From contig NZ_FOGU01000007.1 in NCBI RefSeq assembly GCF_900111315.1, positions 62,001 through 126,000 on the forward strand: a stretch of DNA of 64,000 nucleotides, read 5' to 3'. Positions within the stretch are counted from its first letter, which is position 1. Each line of letters opens with the position of its first letter. The notes beneath the pieces are model-generated. The model saw only the letters and a program-made list of their open reading frames with translations, was not told the origin of the DNA and made no database searches. A program made the position numbers and the translations under genes. Shown piece after piece: positions 1-8,733 of the stretch. Origin of the DNA: Tranquillimonas rosea. GTDB taxonomy: Bacteria; Pseudomonadota; Alphaproteobacteria; Rhodobacterales; Rhodobacteraceae.

Positions 1-228
1 GCGCCGATGGTGTGGAACACCGGGATCGCGTCGGATGCCGTGCGGTCCATCCTCGTGGCCAACCCGCACCAGTCCGCCACGATCTTCGCCGAAGTCTTCC
101 AGGACAACGCCCCGTCCGCGCGGGTGCTGACGAACGCGGGGTTCGTGTATCTCGGCGATGCCGAGGCCTACTCCGTGGCGCGCGGCGCGATGGTGCCGAC
201 CTGGACCTACACGGTCACCCCCAGCTGA
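1..228 (+). CDS. GNAT family N-acetyltransferase, C-terminal part (5' end outside window)
   Basis: The reading frame is open from the first base and stops at TGA 226-228, giving the last 75 residues of a protein that begins upstream. The pattern of an Asn followed by SARVLTNAGFVYLGD is the typical end of an RimJ/RimL-type GNAT acetyltransferase, where the acetyl-CoA fold closes with the 'S-x-x-V-L-x-K-x-G-F' strand. The next gene starts 1 bp after the stop and is also GNAT, so the two are probably co-transcribed towards obgE. The substrate cannot be told from this fragment. Confidence 0.8.
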   Translation, partial: APMVWNTGIASDAVRSILVANPHQSATIFAEVFQDNAPSARVLTNAGFVYLGDAEAYSVARGAMVPTWTYTVTPS

Positions 229-229
229 C

Positions 230-1264
230 ATGAGACGCGGCGCCGGGCATACGTTGCGGACCCGGCGCCTGACCTTGCGGCCGGTGAACGCGCATGACGC
301 CGACGACATCGCGGCAGGCGTGGGCAACTACGACGTCGCGCGCTGGTTGTCGGCCGTGCCGTATCCCTATGGCGTCGAGGACGCGCACCGCTTCATCGCA
401 TCCTCCGCGGCGGCGCCGGGGGGATGCTGGGCGATTTGCGACGCGGGCGGGTTCTGCGGCCTGATCTCCACCGGAGAGGAGCTTGGGTACTGGCTCCACC
501 GCCGCGTCTGGGGCTTGGGTTATGGCACCGAGGCGGGCGTCGCCGTGATCGACGCCTGGTTCCGGGGCACACGCCGCCGCGACTTGGAGGCCACGTATTT
601 CGAAGGCAACAGCCGCTCGGCGCGTGTGCTGGGCAAGCTGGGGTTCGTTCCCGAAGCCACCCAGCAGCGCTTTGCCCGGCCATTGCAGCAGGATGTGCCG
701 ACGGTGGTGATGCGCCTGACGCGGCAGCGCTGGCGGGCGATGCGACGGTTCCGCGTTGCGACGCCGCGCCTCCGCCTGCGCGAGGTGCGTCCCGGCGACG
801 CTGCGGCGCTGGCCCGGATCGGCGGCGATCCCCGCGTGGCACCGATGTTGGGCGCGGTGACGTCGCCGTGGCCCGTCCATGCGGCGGCGGCGTGGATCTC
901 GGAGCGGCGCTATCACGGGCAGCCCGGTTTCGCCGCTGCGATCTGCCTCAGGACCGGCCAGGTGATCGGCGCGGTCGCGCTTGGCCGCGAGGGTGCGGTG
1001 ATGATCTTCGTCGATCCCCGGTACCAGGGTCGCGGCTACGGGACCGAGGCGCTTCAGGCATTTGCCGCGGATACCCTGTCGCGGTTCGACCTCGGGCATC
1101 TCACCGCCGACCAATTCACTTGCGGTGCCGCATCCGACCGCCTGCTTGCCGCCGCAGGCTTCCGCCCCGAGGGTGATGGCACGTCCCGCTCGGACGCACC
1201 GCTTGAGCCGGCGCCGATTGTGCTTTATCGGCTTGACGCCCACCAGTTGAGGCCCACGCCATGA
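230..1264 (+). CDS. Tandem double-GNAT acetyltransferase
   Basis: The 344-residue protein carries two GNAT domains in one chain. Domain 1 (about residues 10-185) starts with RTRRLTLRP and contains the acetyl-CoA loop segment [17 protein letters not shown] and the closing [12 protein letters not shown]. Domain 2 (about 195-335) repeats the scheme with [13 protein letters not shown] and [16 protein letters not shown] single RimJ/RimL-type enzyme is usually about 180 residues, so this is a fusion or tandem duplication. I chose ATG 230 because the domain begins just after it and the previous gene ends at 228. The 3' end overlaps obgE by 4 bp, implying translational coupling. The substrate is unknown; proteins, antibiotics or small amines are all possible. 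Confidence 0.85.
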   Translation: MRRGAGHTLRTRRLTLRPVNAHDADDIAAGVGNYDVARWLSAVPYPYGVEDAHRFIASSAAAPGGCWAICDAGGFCGLISTGEELGYWLHRRVWGLGYGTEAGVAVIDAWFRGTRRRDLEATYFEGNSRSARVLGKLGFVPEATQQRFARPLQQDVPTVVMRLTRQRWRAMRRFRVATPRLRLREVRPGDAAALARIGGDPRVAPMLGAVTSPWPVHAAAAWISERRYHGQPGFAAAICLRTGQVIGAVALGREGAVMIFVDPRYQGRGYGTEALQAFAADTLSRFDLGHLTADQFTCGAASDRLLAAAGFRPEGDGTSRSDAPLEPAPIVLYRLDAHQLRPTP

Positions 1265-2301
1265 AATTCCTCGATCTCGCCAAGGTCCAGATCCGCTCAG
1301 GCGCGGGCGGCTCGGGCTGTATCAGTTTCCGCCGCGAGAAATACGTCGAGTTCGGCGGTCCGAACGGCGGAGACGGCGGCCGGGGCGGCGACGTCTGGGC
1401 CGAGGCCGTCGACGGTCTGAACACCCTGATCGACTTCCGCTATCAGCAGCACTTCTTTGCCAAGTCCGGGCGACCGGGCGAGGGTCAGCAGAAGACCGGA
1501 CGCGATGGCGACGACATCACCCTGCGGGTGCCTGTCGGGACCGAGATTCTCGACGAAGACCAGGAAACCGTGATCGCCGACATGACCGAGCTGGGGCAGC
1601 GGGTGCTGCTCGCCCGCGGCGGTAACGGTGGATGGGGCAATGTCCATTACAAGACCTCGACCAACCAGGCTCCCCGACGCGCGAATCCGGGGCAGGAAGG
1701 GATCGAGCGCAACATCTGGCTGCGGCTCAAGCTGATCGCTGATGCCGGACTGGTCGGCCTTCCCAATGCGGGCAAATCGACGTTCCTGTCGGCCACGTCC
1801 AACGCGCGGCCCAAGGTGGCCGACTATCCGTTCACCACGCTGCACCCGAATCTCGGCGTGGTCGGCGTGGACGATGCCGAATTCGTCATCGCCGACATCC
1901 CCGGCCTGATCGAGGGCGCGCACGAGGGACGGGGCCTGGGCGATACCTTCCTCGGCCATGTCGAACGCTGCGCGGTGTTGCTGCACCTGGTGGATGGCAC
2001 CGCCGACGATCCGGCCGAAGACTGGCAGACCATCGTCGATGAATTGCAGGCCTATGGCGGCGGAATCCTGGCCGACAAGCCGCGCGTGACGGCGATGACC
2101 AAGGTCGATTCCCTCGATGCCGAGCTACGGCAGATGCAGCAGGAGGCGCTGGAGACCGTGGCGGGGCCGGTCTACCCGATCTCCGCCGTCAGCCGAGAGG
2201 GGCTGGCCGAGGTGCTGCGCGCGCTGCGGTCGCAGATCTCGGGAGATCGTCTGCGTCAGAAGGCTAGCGAAGAGGACGAGGACGCGCCGTGGAGCCCGTG
2301 A
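1261..2301 (+). CDS. obgE: GTPase Obg/CgtA, ribosome assembly factor
   Basis: Obg is an essential GTPase that binds the 50S subunit and links ribosome maturation to growth and stress. The 346-residue protein has the glycine-rich Obg fold (residues 1-158, e.g. [15 protein letters not shown] at 32-46), followed by a G domain with P-loop GLPNAGKST (166-174), switch I FTTLHPN (191-197) and DIPGLI (212-217). The G4 motif, normally NKxD, reads TKVD in VTAMTKVDS, a conservative departure. Length is normal for alphaproteobacterial Obg without a long C-terminal extension. It overlaps the preceding GNAT gene (ATGA) and the following proB, so all three are likely one operon. Confidence 0.97.
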   Translation: MKFLDLAKVQIRSGAGGSGCISFRREKYVEFGGPNGGDGGRGGDVWAEAVDGLNTLIDFRYQQHFFAKSGRPGEGQQKTGRDGDDITLRVPVGTEILDEDQETVIADMTELGQRVLLARGGNGGWGNVHYKTSTNQAPRRANPGQEGIERNIWLRLKLIADAGLVGLPNAGKSTFLSATSNARPKVADYPFTTLHPNLGVVGVDDAEFVIADIPGLIEGAHEGRGLGDTFLGHVERCAVLLHLVDGTADDPAEDWQTIVDELQAYGGGILADKPRVTAMTKVDSLDAELRQMQQEALETVAGPVYPISAVSREGLAEVLRALRSQISGDRLRQKASEEDEDAPWSP

Positions 2302-3413
2302 GCGGCCGCCCGAGCCTGAAACAGGCCAGGCGTCTCGTCATCAAGATCGGCTCGGCCCTGCTGGTCGATCGCGACAGCGCCACCCCGCGCGACACCTGGC
2401 TGCGCGGACTGGCCGAAGACGTTGCGGCGCTGCGGGCGCGGGGCACGTCGGTGATCCTGGTGTCCTCCGGCTCTATCGCGCTGGGGCGCGGCGTGCTGGG
2501 CCTGACCGCCGGGACGCTGCCGCTGGAACAGTCGCAGGCGGCTGCGGCCGTGGGCCAGATCCGTCTGGCCCGCGCCTATGAAGAGGCGCTCGCCCCGCAC
2601 GGCATCACGGCGGCGCAGGTTCTGGTGACGCTCGAGGACAGCGCCGACCGCCGGCGCTACCTGAACTCGCGCGCGACGCTGGAGCAGCTGATCAGCTTCG
2701 GCGTGGTGCCGATCGTGAACGAGAACGATACCATCGCCACGGACGAAATCCGCTTCGGCGACAACGACCGGCTCGCCGCGCAGGTGGCGGTGACGGTCGG
2801 CGCCGACCAGCTGGTCCTGCTGTCGGATGTCGACGGGCTCTATACCGCCAATCCCCGCGAGGATCCGTCCGCACGGCGGCTCGACGTGGTCGACAGCGTC
2901 ACACCCCAGATCGAGGCGATGGCCGGCGATGCCGGGTCGGGGCTGTCGAAAGGCGGCATGAAGACCAAGGTCATGGCGGCCAAGACGACTACCGGTGCGG
3001 GCTGCGCGCTGGCGATCACCGAAGGCTCGGTGCTGCGCCCCCTCGCGGCGCTGGAGGACGGGGCCCCCGCGACGTGGTTCCTGCCCCATGGCGACCCACA
3101 GGCCGCCCGCAAGCGCTGGATCGCCGCGATGAAGTCGCGCGGTGAGGTGACGGTCGATGCGGGCGCCGAGATGGCGCTGGGACAGGGCCGGTCGCTGCTG
3201 CCCATCGGCGTGACCGAGGTGATCGGCCGCTTCGGACGGGGCGACCCGGTCGATATCCGCGGTCCCGGCGGCGCGATGCTGGGCCGCGGGCTGACCCGCT
3301 ATACGGCCGAAGAGGCCCGCGCCATCCGTGGCTGCCGCTCGGACCGCATCGAGGAGATGCTGGGCTACCCCGGCCGCGCGGCGCTGATCCACCGCGACGA
3401 CATGGTTCTGTAG
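2289..3413 (+). CDS. proB: Glutamate 5-kinase
   Basis: ProB phosphorylates glutamate to gamma-glutamyl phosphate, the first and usually feedback-inhibited step of proline synthesis. The 374-residue protein has an amino-acid-kinase domain (VIKIGSALL near residue 18, [10 protein letters not shown] near 60, [18 protein letters not shown] near 145, SKGGMKTKV near 220). It ends in a PUA domain (about 275-365, containing GEVTVDAGA and [11 protein letters not shown]). The start is GTG 2289 or GTG 2298; both lie inside the end of obgE, so translation is coupled. The partner gene proA is not next door but at 10.4-11.7 kb on the opposite strand. Confidence 0.96.
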   Translation: MEPVSGRPSLKQARRLVIKIGSALLVDRDSATPRDTWLRGLAEDVAALRARGTSVILVSSGSIALGRGVLGLTAGTLPLEQSQAAAAVGQIRLARAYEEALAPHGITAAQVLVTLEDSADRRRYLNSRATLEQLISFGVVPIVNENDTIATDEIRFGDNDRLAAQVAVTVGADQLVLLSDVDGLYTANPREDPSARRLDVVDSVTPQIEAMAGDAGSGLSKGGMKTKVMAAKTTTGAGCALAITEGSVLRPLAALEDGAPATWFLPHGDPQAARKRWIAAMKSRGEVTVDAGAEMALGQGRSLLPIGVTEVIGRFGRGDPVDIRGPGGAMLGRGLTRYTAEEARAIRGCRSDRIEEMLGYPGRAALIHRDDMVL

Positions 3414-3419
3414 CCCCGA

Positions 3420-4892
3420 TCAGACGCCGTAGATGGCGCCGAACTTGTGCTCGAGATAGTCCAGCAGCGGCGCCTCTGACGGGGCGAAGCCGCAGGCGCG
3501 CTCCACCACCTCGCGCGGACGGTAGAGGCCGCCGTGACGCTGCAGGTTGTCCCGCAGCCAGCCTGTCGCCGGTGCGGTGTCGCCCGCCGCCAGCGCCCCG
3601 TCGAGATCCGGCACCGCCTCGCGCAGCGCGGCGTGCAGGCAACCGGCATAGACGTTGCCCAGGCTGTAGGTCGGGAAATAGCCGAACAGACCCACCGACC
3701 AGTGCACGTCCTGCAGGCAGCCGTTCGAGGGCCTGTCCACCGGATAGCCGAAATCGGCCTCGAACCGTGCGTTCCAGGCTTCTTCCAGATCCGCGACCGC
3801 GAGCGATCCGTCGATGAGCTGCCGCTCGATGTCGAACCGCAGCAGGACATGGAGGTTGTATTGCACCTCGTCGGCCTCGGTGCGGATGAAGCCGCGGTGG
3901 ACGCGATTCACGCACCCGAAGAACGCCTCGGGATCGTCGATGCCGATATCGCCGAAGGTGTCGACCATGCGCCCGTGCAACCAGCCCGTGAACGCGCGAG
4001 AGCGGCCTATCTGGTTCTCGTAGAGCCGGCTCTGGCTTTCGTGGACGCCCATCGAGACGCCGCCGCCCACGGGCGTCATCGCATAGGCCGGATCGATCGC
4101 CTGTTCGTAACAGGCGTGCCCGGTCTCGTGGATCGTCGAATAGAGGCAGTTGAACGGATCGTCCGCGGCGGTGCGCGTCGTGATGCGCACGTCACGACCC
4201 GAGCCGGACGAGAACGGATGGACGGCCTTGTCGATCCGCCCGGTGTGGAAGTCATAGCCGAAGGCGCCCGCAAGCTCACGCGACAACGCCAGCTGAGCGG
4301 CCTCGGGGAATTCTCCCGCTACGGCCGGCGGCTGATGCGCGGCGCCGAGAATCCGGTCGCGCAGGTTGACGAGCCGGGGGCGCATCGCGCCGAACATGCC
4401 CGTCAGGCTGTCGGCCGTCGCGCCGGGTTCGTAATCGTCGAGCAGCGCGTCGTAGGGATCGCCGCCATCGGCCAGGCACTCGGCCTGTTCCCGTACCAGC
4501 GACACGACCTTTTCCAGCGTCGGCGTGAAGGCCGAGACATCCTCGGCCGCCCGCCCCTCGGCCCAGACGCCCTGCGCCACCGATGTCGTCCGGGCCAGTT
4601 CCGCGGCCAGACGCGCCGGCACGCGCCGCGTCCGGTCATAGCTGCGCCGGATGTGGCGCAGTTGCGCCTCGCCGACGGCGTCGGGGGCTTCGGCCTTGTC
4701 CAGCCATTCGCCCACCCGCGGATCGATCCTGCGGGCATGCAGGACGCCCTCGATCGCGGCCATCTCCTCGCCGCGCTGCTCGGCCGCGCCGCGCGGCATG
4801 ACGGTTTCCTGGTCCCAGGACAGGCGGCCCGCGATCGATCCCAGCGCTTCGGTCTCGCGCTGGAAGGCCATCAGGTCGTCATAGGCGCTCAT
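3420..4892 (-). CDS. Carboxypeptidase Taq family metallopeptidase (M32)
   Basis: This 490-residue zinc carboxypeptidase removes C-terminal amino acids from peptides in the cytoplasm. The M32 signature is intact: HETGH at residues 255-259 (two zinc His and the catalytic Glu) and HESQSRLYEN at 284-293, which supplies the third ligand. Length matches the family (about 500). The frame stays open far upstream, but ATG 4892 starts the family-typical sequence MSAYDDLMAFQRE and overlaps the ctaA stop by 4 bp. It ends 6 bp from the convergent proB. No signal peptide is seen. Confidence 0.94.
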   Translation of the reverse strand: MSAYDDLMAFQRETEALGSIAGRLSWDQETVMPRGAAEQRGEEMAAIEGVLHARRIDPRVGEWLDKAEAPDAVGEAQLRHIRRSYDRTRRVPARLAAELARTTSVAQGVWAEGRAAEDVSAFTPTLEKVVSLVREQAECLADGGDPYDALLDDYEPGATADSLTGMFGAMRPRLVNLRDRILGAAHQPPAVAGEFPEAAQLALSRELAGAFGYDFHTGRIDKAVHPFSSGSGRDVRITTRTAADDPFNCLYSTIHETGHACYEQAIDPAYAMTPVGGGVSMGVHESQSRLYENQIGRSRAFTGWLHGRMVDTFGDIGIDDPEAFFGCVNRVHRGFIRTEADEVQYNLHVLLRFDIERQLIDGSLAVADLEEAWNARFEADFGYPVDRPSNGCLQDVHWSVGLFGYFPTYSLGNVYAGCLHAALREAVPDLDGALAAGDTAPATGWLRDNLQRHGGLYRPREVVERACGFAPSEAPLLDYLEHKFGAIYGV

Positions 4893-6037
4893 GCAGAGGC
4901 TCCTCTGAGGGATTGGGCGCGCGGGAAGCGCGACTGGTGGCGGCTGCGCAGGATCAGCACCCACAGCACCACGGCGCCGATCTGGTGCACGATCGCGATG
5001 TGCCACTGCGCCTGGTAGATCACCGTGACGATGCCCAGCACGACCTGGAGCGTCATCATCGCCATCACGGCGTTGAAGGCAAAGCGCGTGGCGTTGAACG
5101 ACGACCGGCGCGAGCGCAGCCAGGCGACGATGCCGAAGACGAACAGCAGGTAGCCGGCCATCCGGTGCATGAACTGCACGAGGCCCGCATTCTCGAAGAA
5201 GTTGCGCCACCAGGGCTGGATGTCGAACGGGTAGGGCGGAAGGAACCCGCCCGCCATCAGCGGCCAGTCGGGAAAGGCGCGGCCCGCGTCGATGCCGGCG
5301 ACGAGCGCGCCCAGCAGGATCTGCAGGAAGGCGAAATGCATCAGCCCGGTGGAGAGCGAGACCATCTTGGGCTCCTGCGCCCGGCGGGCCTGAAGTAGAT
5401 CGGCCTCGCTTCGGCCCAGCTGGAAGACGTACCACGCGATCAGGCCGAGGATGACAAAGGCCAGCCCCAGATGCGTCGCCAGCCGGTAGGACGCCACATC
5501 CAGCGCGTCGCCGCTCAGGCCCGACGACACCATCCACCAGCCGATCGCGCCCTGGATGCCGCCCAGCACGCCCGGCAGCAGCAGCCGCCCCGTCCATCCC
5601 GTCGGGATCTTGCGCGCGGCGAGGAAGCCTGCGAAGCCCACCGCCCACACAAGGCCGATGACCCGCCCGAGCTGCCGGTGGCTCCATTCCCACCAGTAGA
5701 TGAACTCGAACTCGGCCAGCGTCATGTCGCTGTTCTGCAACTCGAATTCCGGGATCGCCTGATAGCTCTCGAACTCGGCCTGCCAGTCCGCCTCGGACAT
5801 CGGCGGCAGCGCTCCGGTGATCGGTTTCCATTCGGTGATCGACAGGCCGCTGTCGGTCAGGCGTGTCAGGCCGCCCACCGCGATCATCACGACGACCAGC
5901 GCGAACAGCACCATCAGCCACGCCCGGATCGCCCGCCGCGCGCCGCGCGGCTTGGCGTCGATCGTGCCTGTGGTGCGGGGGGCCTTGCGGGTGTCCTCAG
6001 AGGACACCTCTTCGAAGATGGAGCGTTTCTGGGCCAT
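4889..6037 (-). CDS. ctaA: Heme A synthase (COX15/CtaA)
   Basis: CtaA oxidises the C8 methyl of heme O to give heme A for aa3-type cytochrome oxidase, in the inner membrane. The 382-residue protein has a short charged cytoplasmic N-terminus and then eight predicted membrane segments. Conserved His in the contexts WSHRQLGRVIG, ATHLGLAF, MHRMAGYLL and IVHQIGAVVLW fit the heme-ligand histidines of the alphaproteobacterial (type 2) family. The hallmark GGLTRLTDSGLSITEWKP follows the first helix. It is translationally coupled to the downstream M32 peptidase gene through ATGA; I know no functional link between the two. Confidence 0.96.
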   Translation of the reverse strand: MAQKRSIFEEVSSEDTRKAPRTTGTIDAKPRGARRAIRAWLMVLFALVVVMIAVGGLTRLTDSGLSITEWKPITGALPPMSEADWQAEFESYQAIPEFELQNSDMTLAEFEFIYWWEWSHRQLGRVIGLVWAVGFAGFLAARKIPTGWTGRLLLPGVLGGIQGAIGWWMVSSGLSGDALDVASYRLATHLGLAFVILGLIAWYVFQLGRSEADLLQARRAQEPKMVSLSTGLMHFAFLQILLGALVAGIDAGRAFPDWPLMAGGFLPPYPFDIQPWWRNFFENAGLVQFMHRMAGYLLFVFGIVAWLRSRRSSFNATRFAFNAVMAMMTLQVVLGIVTVIYQAQWHIAIVHQIGAVVLWVLILRSRHQSRFPRAQSLRGASA

Positions 6038-6095
6038 TGGCGTCCCCTTGCGGAAGGCTGACGCCTAGGTATCGGGCGCGCGGGGGGCCTTCAAG

Positions 6096-6833
6096 TCACT
6101 CGCCGCGCTCTTTCCACCGCACCATTTGACGCATCATGCCGTGCAGCGTCTGCACATCGGCGCGGGTCAGCGGCATCCGACTCCAGAGATTGCGCAGCGT
6201 CCGCTTCATCGACTCCGCCTTGGCCTCGGGAAAGAAGAACCCAGCCTGATCCAGCCGCTCTTCGTAGTGCTGGGCGAGCCGCTCGACCTCGATGCCGGTG
6301 GCGGGCTCGGTGCCGGCCATCTCGTCGCTGCGGGCGGGCGCTGGCAGGGTGCGGCGGCGCCACTCGTAAGCCGTCAGCAGCACGCATTGCGCGAGGTTGA
6401 GTGAGGGGAAGTCCGGATTGACCGGCACCGATATGATCGCGTTGGCCCGGATGATGTCGTCATTCTCCAGCCCCGCGCGTTCGGGGCCGAACATGACTGC
6501 GACCTTCTCGCCGTGCGCCAGCCGCGTGCGCGCCTCGTCCATCGCGGCCTCGGGTGTGAAGACTGGCTTCGTCAGGCCGCGGGGCCGCGCGGTGGTGGCG
6601 AAGACGTAGGTGCAGTCTCCCAGGGCGTCGGGCAGCGTGTCGTAGAAAGGCGCGTTGTCCAGCAGCCGTCCCGCCCCGCTCGCCATCGCGACCGCCTTGG
6701 GGTTCGGCCAGCCGTCGCGCGGCGCAACCACGCGCATCCGGTCGAGCCCGAAATTCCACATCGCCCGCGCCGCCGCACCGATGTTCTCTCCCATCTGCGG
6801 GCGGACGAGGACGAAAGCGGGCTGGTCGGGCAT
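6096..6833 (-). CDS. trmJ: tRNA (cytidine/uridine-2'-O)-methyltransferase TrmJ-type (SPOUT)
   Basis: The 245-residue protein is a SPOUT-class RNA 2'-O-methyltransferase, probably acting on tRNA position 32. The N-terminal VLVRPQMGENIGAAARAM and the knotted SAM-binding elements FGPERAGLEND and VPVNPDFPSLNLAQ are clear TrmJ/TrmH signatures. The C-terminal tail (about 170-245) matches the extra region TrmJ uses for dimerisation and tRNA contact. It is transcribed alone, between ctaA (58 bp downstream) and the divergent TfoX-domain gene. Confidence 0.92.
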   Translation of the reverse strand: MPDQPAFVLVRPQMGENIGAAARAMWNFGLDRMRVVAPRDGWPNPKAVAMASGAGRLLDNAPFYDTLPDALGDCTYVFATTARPRGLTKPVFTPEAAMDEARTRLAHGEKVAVMFGPERAGLENDDIIRANAIISVPVNPDFPSLNLAQCVLLTAYEWRRRTLPAPARSDEMAGTEPATGIEVERLAQHYEERLDQAGFFFPEAKAESMKRTLRNLWSRMPLTRADVQTLHGMMRQMVRWKERGE

Positions 6834-6901
6834 TGCGGAGTCTCCGGCTGGGTGTCGGGCGTGATAGGCTGCGAGATGTTCGGCTGCAAGGAGGCGGGTC
6901 C

Positions 6902-7231
6902 ATGGCCTATGACGAGGGTGTCGCGCAACTCTTCCGGGATGATTTGTTCGACTACGACGAGTTGAAGGAAAAGCACATGTTCGGCGGGCTGGCCTTCCTG
7001 TGGCGCGGTCACATGCTGGCCGGGGTCCGCGACGACGGCGTGATGGTGCGGGTGGGCAAGGCGAACGAGACGGCGGCCCTGTCGCTGGCCGGTGTCGAGC
7101 GCTTCGTGAATGCCGGCCGCGCGATGGGCGGCTACGTGGTGCTCGACGCGGTGGCGGCGGTGGATGACGGGGTCAGGCTGCGGCTTCTGACGATGGCGAC
7201 CGAGTTCATCGGAGAGATGCCGCCGAAGTAG
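6902..7231 (+). CDS. TfoX/Sxy N-terminal domain protein
   Basis: The 109-residue protein consists only of a TfoX_N domain, with the typical KHMFGGLAFLWRGHMLAGV followed by MVRVG. Stand-alone TfoX_N proteins are common in alphaproteobacteria, and their role is not established; the Haemophilus TfoX competence function should not be assumed. ATG 6902 is preceded by a good AAGGAGG-type site (6889-6895). It is divergent from trmJ with a 68 bp gap and 57 bp upstream of the ThiE-like gene. Confidence 0.85.
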   Translation: MAYDEGVAQLFRDDLFDYDELKEKHMFGGLAFLWRGHMLAGVRDDGVMVRVGKANETAALSLAGVERFVNAGRAMGGYVVLDAVAAVDDGVRLRLLTMATEFIGEMPPK

Positions 7232-7288
7232 CCATTTCCGCCGCTCTCGGTTATGTGCGGCCTCGCAGCCAGCCAACGGAGAGCCGAA

Positions 7289-7909
7289 ATGGCCGAAGAC
7301 GCGCAGCCCCAACTCTACCTCATCACGCCGCCCGACCTGGATCTGGAGACATTTCCGGACGTCCTGTCACGGGTGCTCGACACGCACGAGATCGCCTGCC
7401 TGCGTCTGCGCCAGGCGGCCCGTGACGAGGATCGCCTGATCCGCGCCGCCGACACGCTGCGCGAGCTCACCCATGCGCGGGACATCCCCCTGGTGATCGA
7501 GGAGCATCTGCAACTGGTCGAGCGTCTCGGGCTCGACGGCGTGCACCTCAACGACGGCGCGCGCTCGGTCCGCGCGGCCCGCAAGCAACTGGGACAGGAC
7601 CCGATCGTCGGCGCCTTCTGCGGCGGCCAGCGCCACGAGGGCATGAACGCCGGCGAATCCGGCGCCGACTACATCGCCTTCGGCCCGGTGGCCGAAACCA
7701 GCTTCGGCGACGGGCGCGTGGCCGAGGACGAACTGTTCGCATGGTGGTCCGAGATGATCGAAGTGCCGGTCGTGGCCGAGGGCGCGCTGGCGCCCGACCG
7801 TGTCGCCGCGCTGGCCCCGATGACCGACTTCTTCGCCATCGGGGACGAGATCTGGACGGCGGACGATCCCGTCTCCGCGCTCACCGGCCTCGTCTCGGCG
7901 ATGCGCTAG
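7289..7909 (+). CDS. ThiE/TenI-like TIM-barrel protein with altered active-site motifs
   Basis: The 206-residue protein is recognisable as thiamine phosphate synthase superfamily by PQLYLITPP at the start, LDGVHLND (83-89) and GADYIAFGPVAETSF (126-139). Several ThiE hallmarks are changed. The NDR triad position reads I-E-E (70-72), the HLGQxD loop reads HLNDGA (86-91), and the late GG phosphate loop reads AEGALA (163-168). It may therefore be a TenI-like or repurposed relative rather than an active ThiE. No other thi gene is nearby. ATG 7289 has a GGAGAG site just upstream. It overlaps the convergent olsA by 4 bp. Confidence 0.75.
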   Translation: MAEDAQPQLYLITPPDLDLETFPDVLSRVLDTHEIACLRLRQAARDEDRLIRAADTLRELTHARDIPLVIEEHLQLVERLGLDGVHLNDGARSVRAARKQLGQDPIVGAFCGGQRHEGMNAGESGADYIAFGPVAETSFGDGRVAEDELFAWWSEMIEVPVVAEGALAPDRVAALAPMTDFFAIGDEIWTADDPVSALTGLVSAMR

Positions 7910-8733
7910 TCGATGTGACGATCGAGACCCGCCCGCACGGCGGCTTCGGCGCGGCGGGCGAGAGTCTTGCGGTCGCCCGCCGCCGACGCTGCGATCGGCG
8001 GGTGATACACGAGCGTCACGTCGCCCTGACGCGGGGCTGCCAGCACCTTCAGCAGGTGGTCCCCGAATTCCATCTCGCCCCACCAGCCGTAGAACCGCGG
8101 ATCGCCGCCCCGCGGCCCGCGATAGACGAGCGTCACGGGTTGAATCGCGGGTTCAGGGTTGAGGTCATCTTTGAAGAATGCAGCGAAGAGCGTTGAGTTG
8201 AAAGGAAGAACGCGCTTTCCGTCCGTCGATGTTCCCTCGGGGAAGAACAGCAGACGGTGACCGGCCGCAAGGCGGCGGCTGAACAGGTCGCGCTGGTCCG
8301 CCGCCTCGCGCGCGGCGCGGTTGATGAAGATCGTCCCGGTCGCCCGCGCCAGCCAGCCGATGCCGGGCCAGCCGCGTACCTCGGACTTGGACACGAAATA
8401 GATACGGTCGCCCGCGTTCAGCGCGAAGATGTCCAGCCAAGAGGCGTGGTTCGCCACCACGGCCCCCCGCTGCCGCATGGGGCGCCCCTGGCGCGAGAAC
8501 CCGAGGCCGAGGATCACGAACGCCACCCGGCAGACCCCTTGGGTGAGCCACGGGGTAACCGGGCGTGACTGACCGCACAGCGGACGCTCGATCAGCCGCA
8601 GCGTCAGCAGAAGTGCCAGCCCGCCGAAGGTGACGGTGCCGAGCGTCACCCCACGCAGCACGACCCGGACCCACCCCGCAAGCGTGATCGGTGGCGTCGG
8701 GGCGGGCTCTGTCCCGTTCCAGGTGCGGCTCAT
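7906..8733 (-). CDS. olsA: 1-acyl-glycerol-3-phosphate / lyso-ornithine-lipid acyltransferase (PlsC family)
   Basis: The 275-residue PlsC-domain protein has an N-terminal hydrophobic segment (about 20-50), the catalytic NHASWLD (HX4D) near residue 92 and FPEGTS near 171. Next to an OlsB homologue it most likely performs the second step of ornithine lipid synthesis, adding the ester-linked acyl chain to lyso-ornithine lipid at the inner membrane; such enzymes may also make phosphatidic acid. The frame is open upstream, but ATG 8733 begins the recognisable protein and overlaps the olsB stop (ATGA). Confidence 0.88.
   Translation of the reverse strand: MSRTWNGTEPAPTPPITLAGWVRVVLRGVTLGTVTFGGLALLLTLRLIERPLCGQSRPVTPWLTQGVCRVAFVILGLGFSRQGRPMRQRGAVVANHASWLDIFALNAGDRIYFVSKSEVRGWPGIGWLARATGTIFINRAAREAADQRDLFSRRLAAGHRLLFFPEGTSTDGKRVLPFNSTLFAAFFKDDLNPEPAIQPVTLVYRGPRGGDPRFYGWWGEMEFGDHLLKVLAAPRQGDVTLVYHPPIAASAAGDRKTLARRAEAAVRAGLDRHID

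Noticed and set aside
3420-5921. Very long open frame covering both the M32 peptidase and most of ctaA
   Set aside because: Only the part from 4892 matches a protein family. The upstream extension is an antisense-free same-strand shadow of ctaA in another frame, typical for GC-rich DNA.
6902-7231. Natural competence regulator (TfoX)
   Set aside because: Only the N-terminal TfoX domain is present and no competence genes are near. The function cannot be transferred from gammaproteobacteria.
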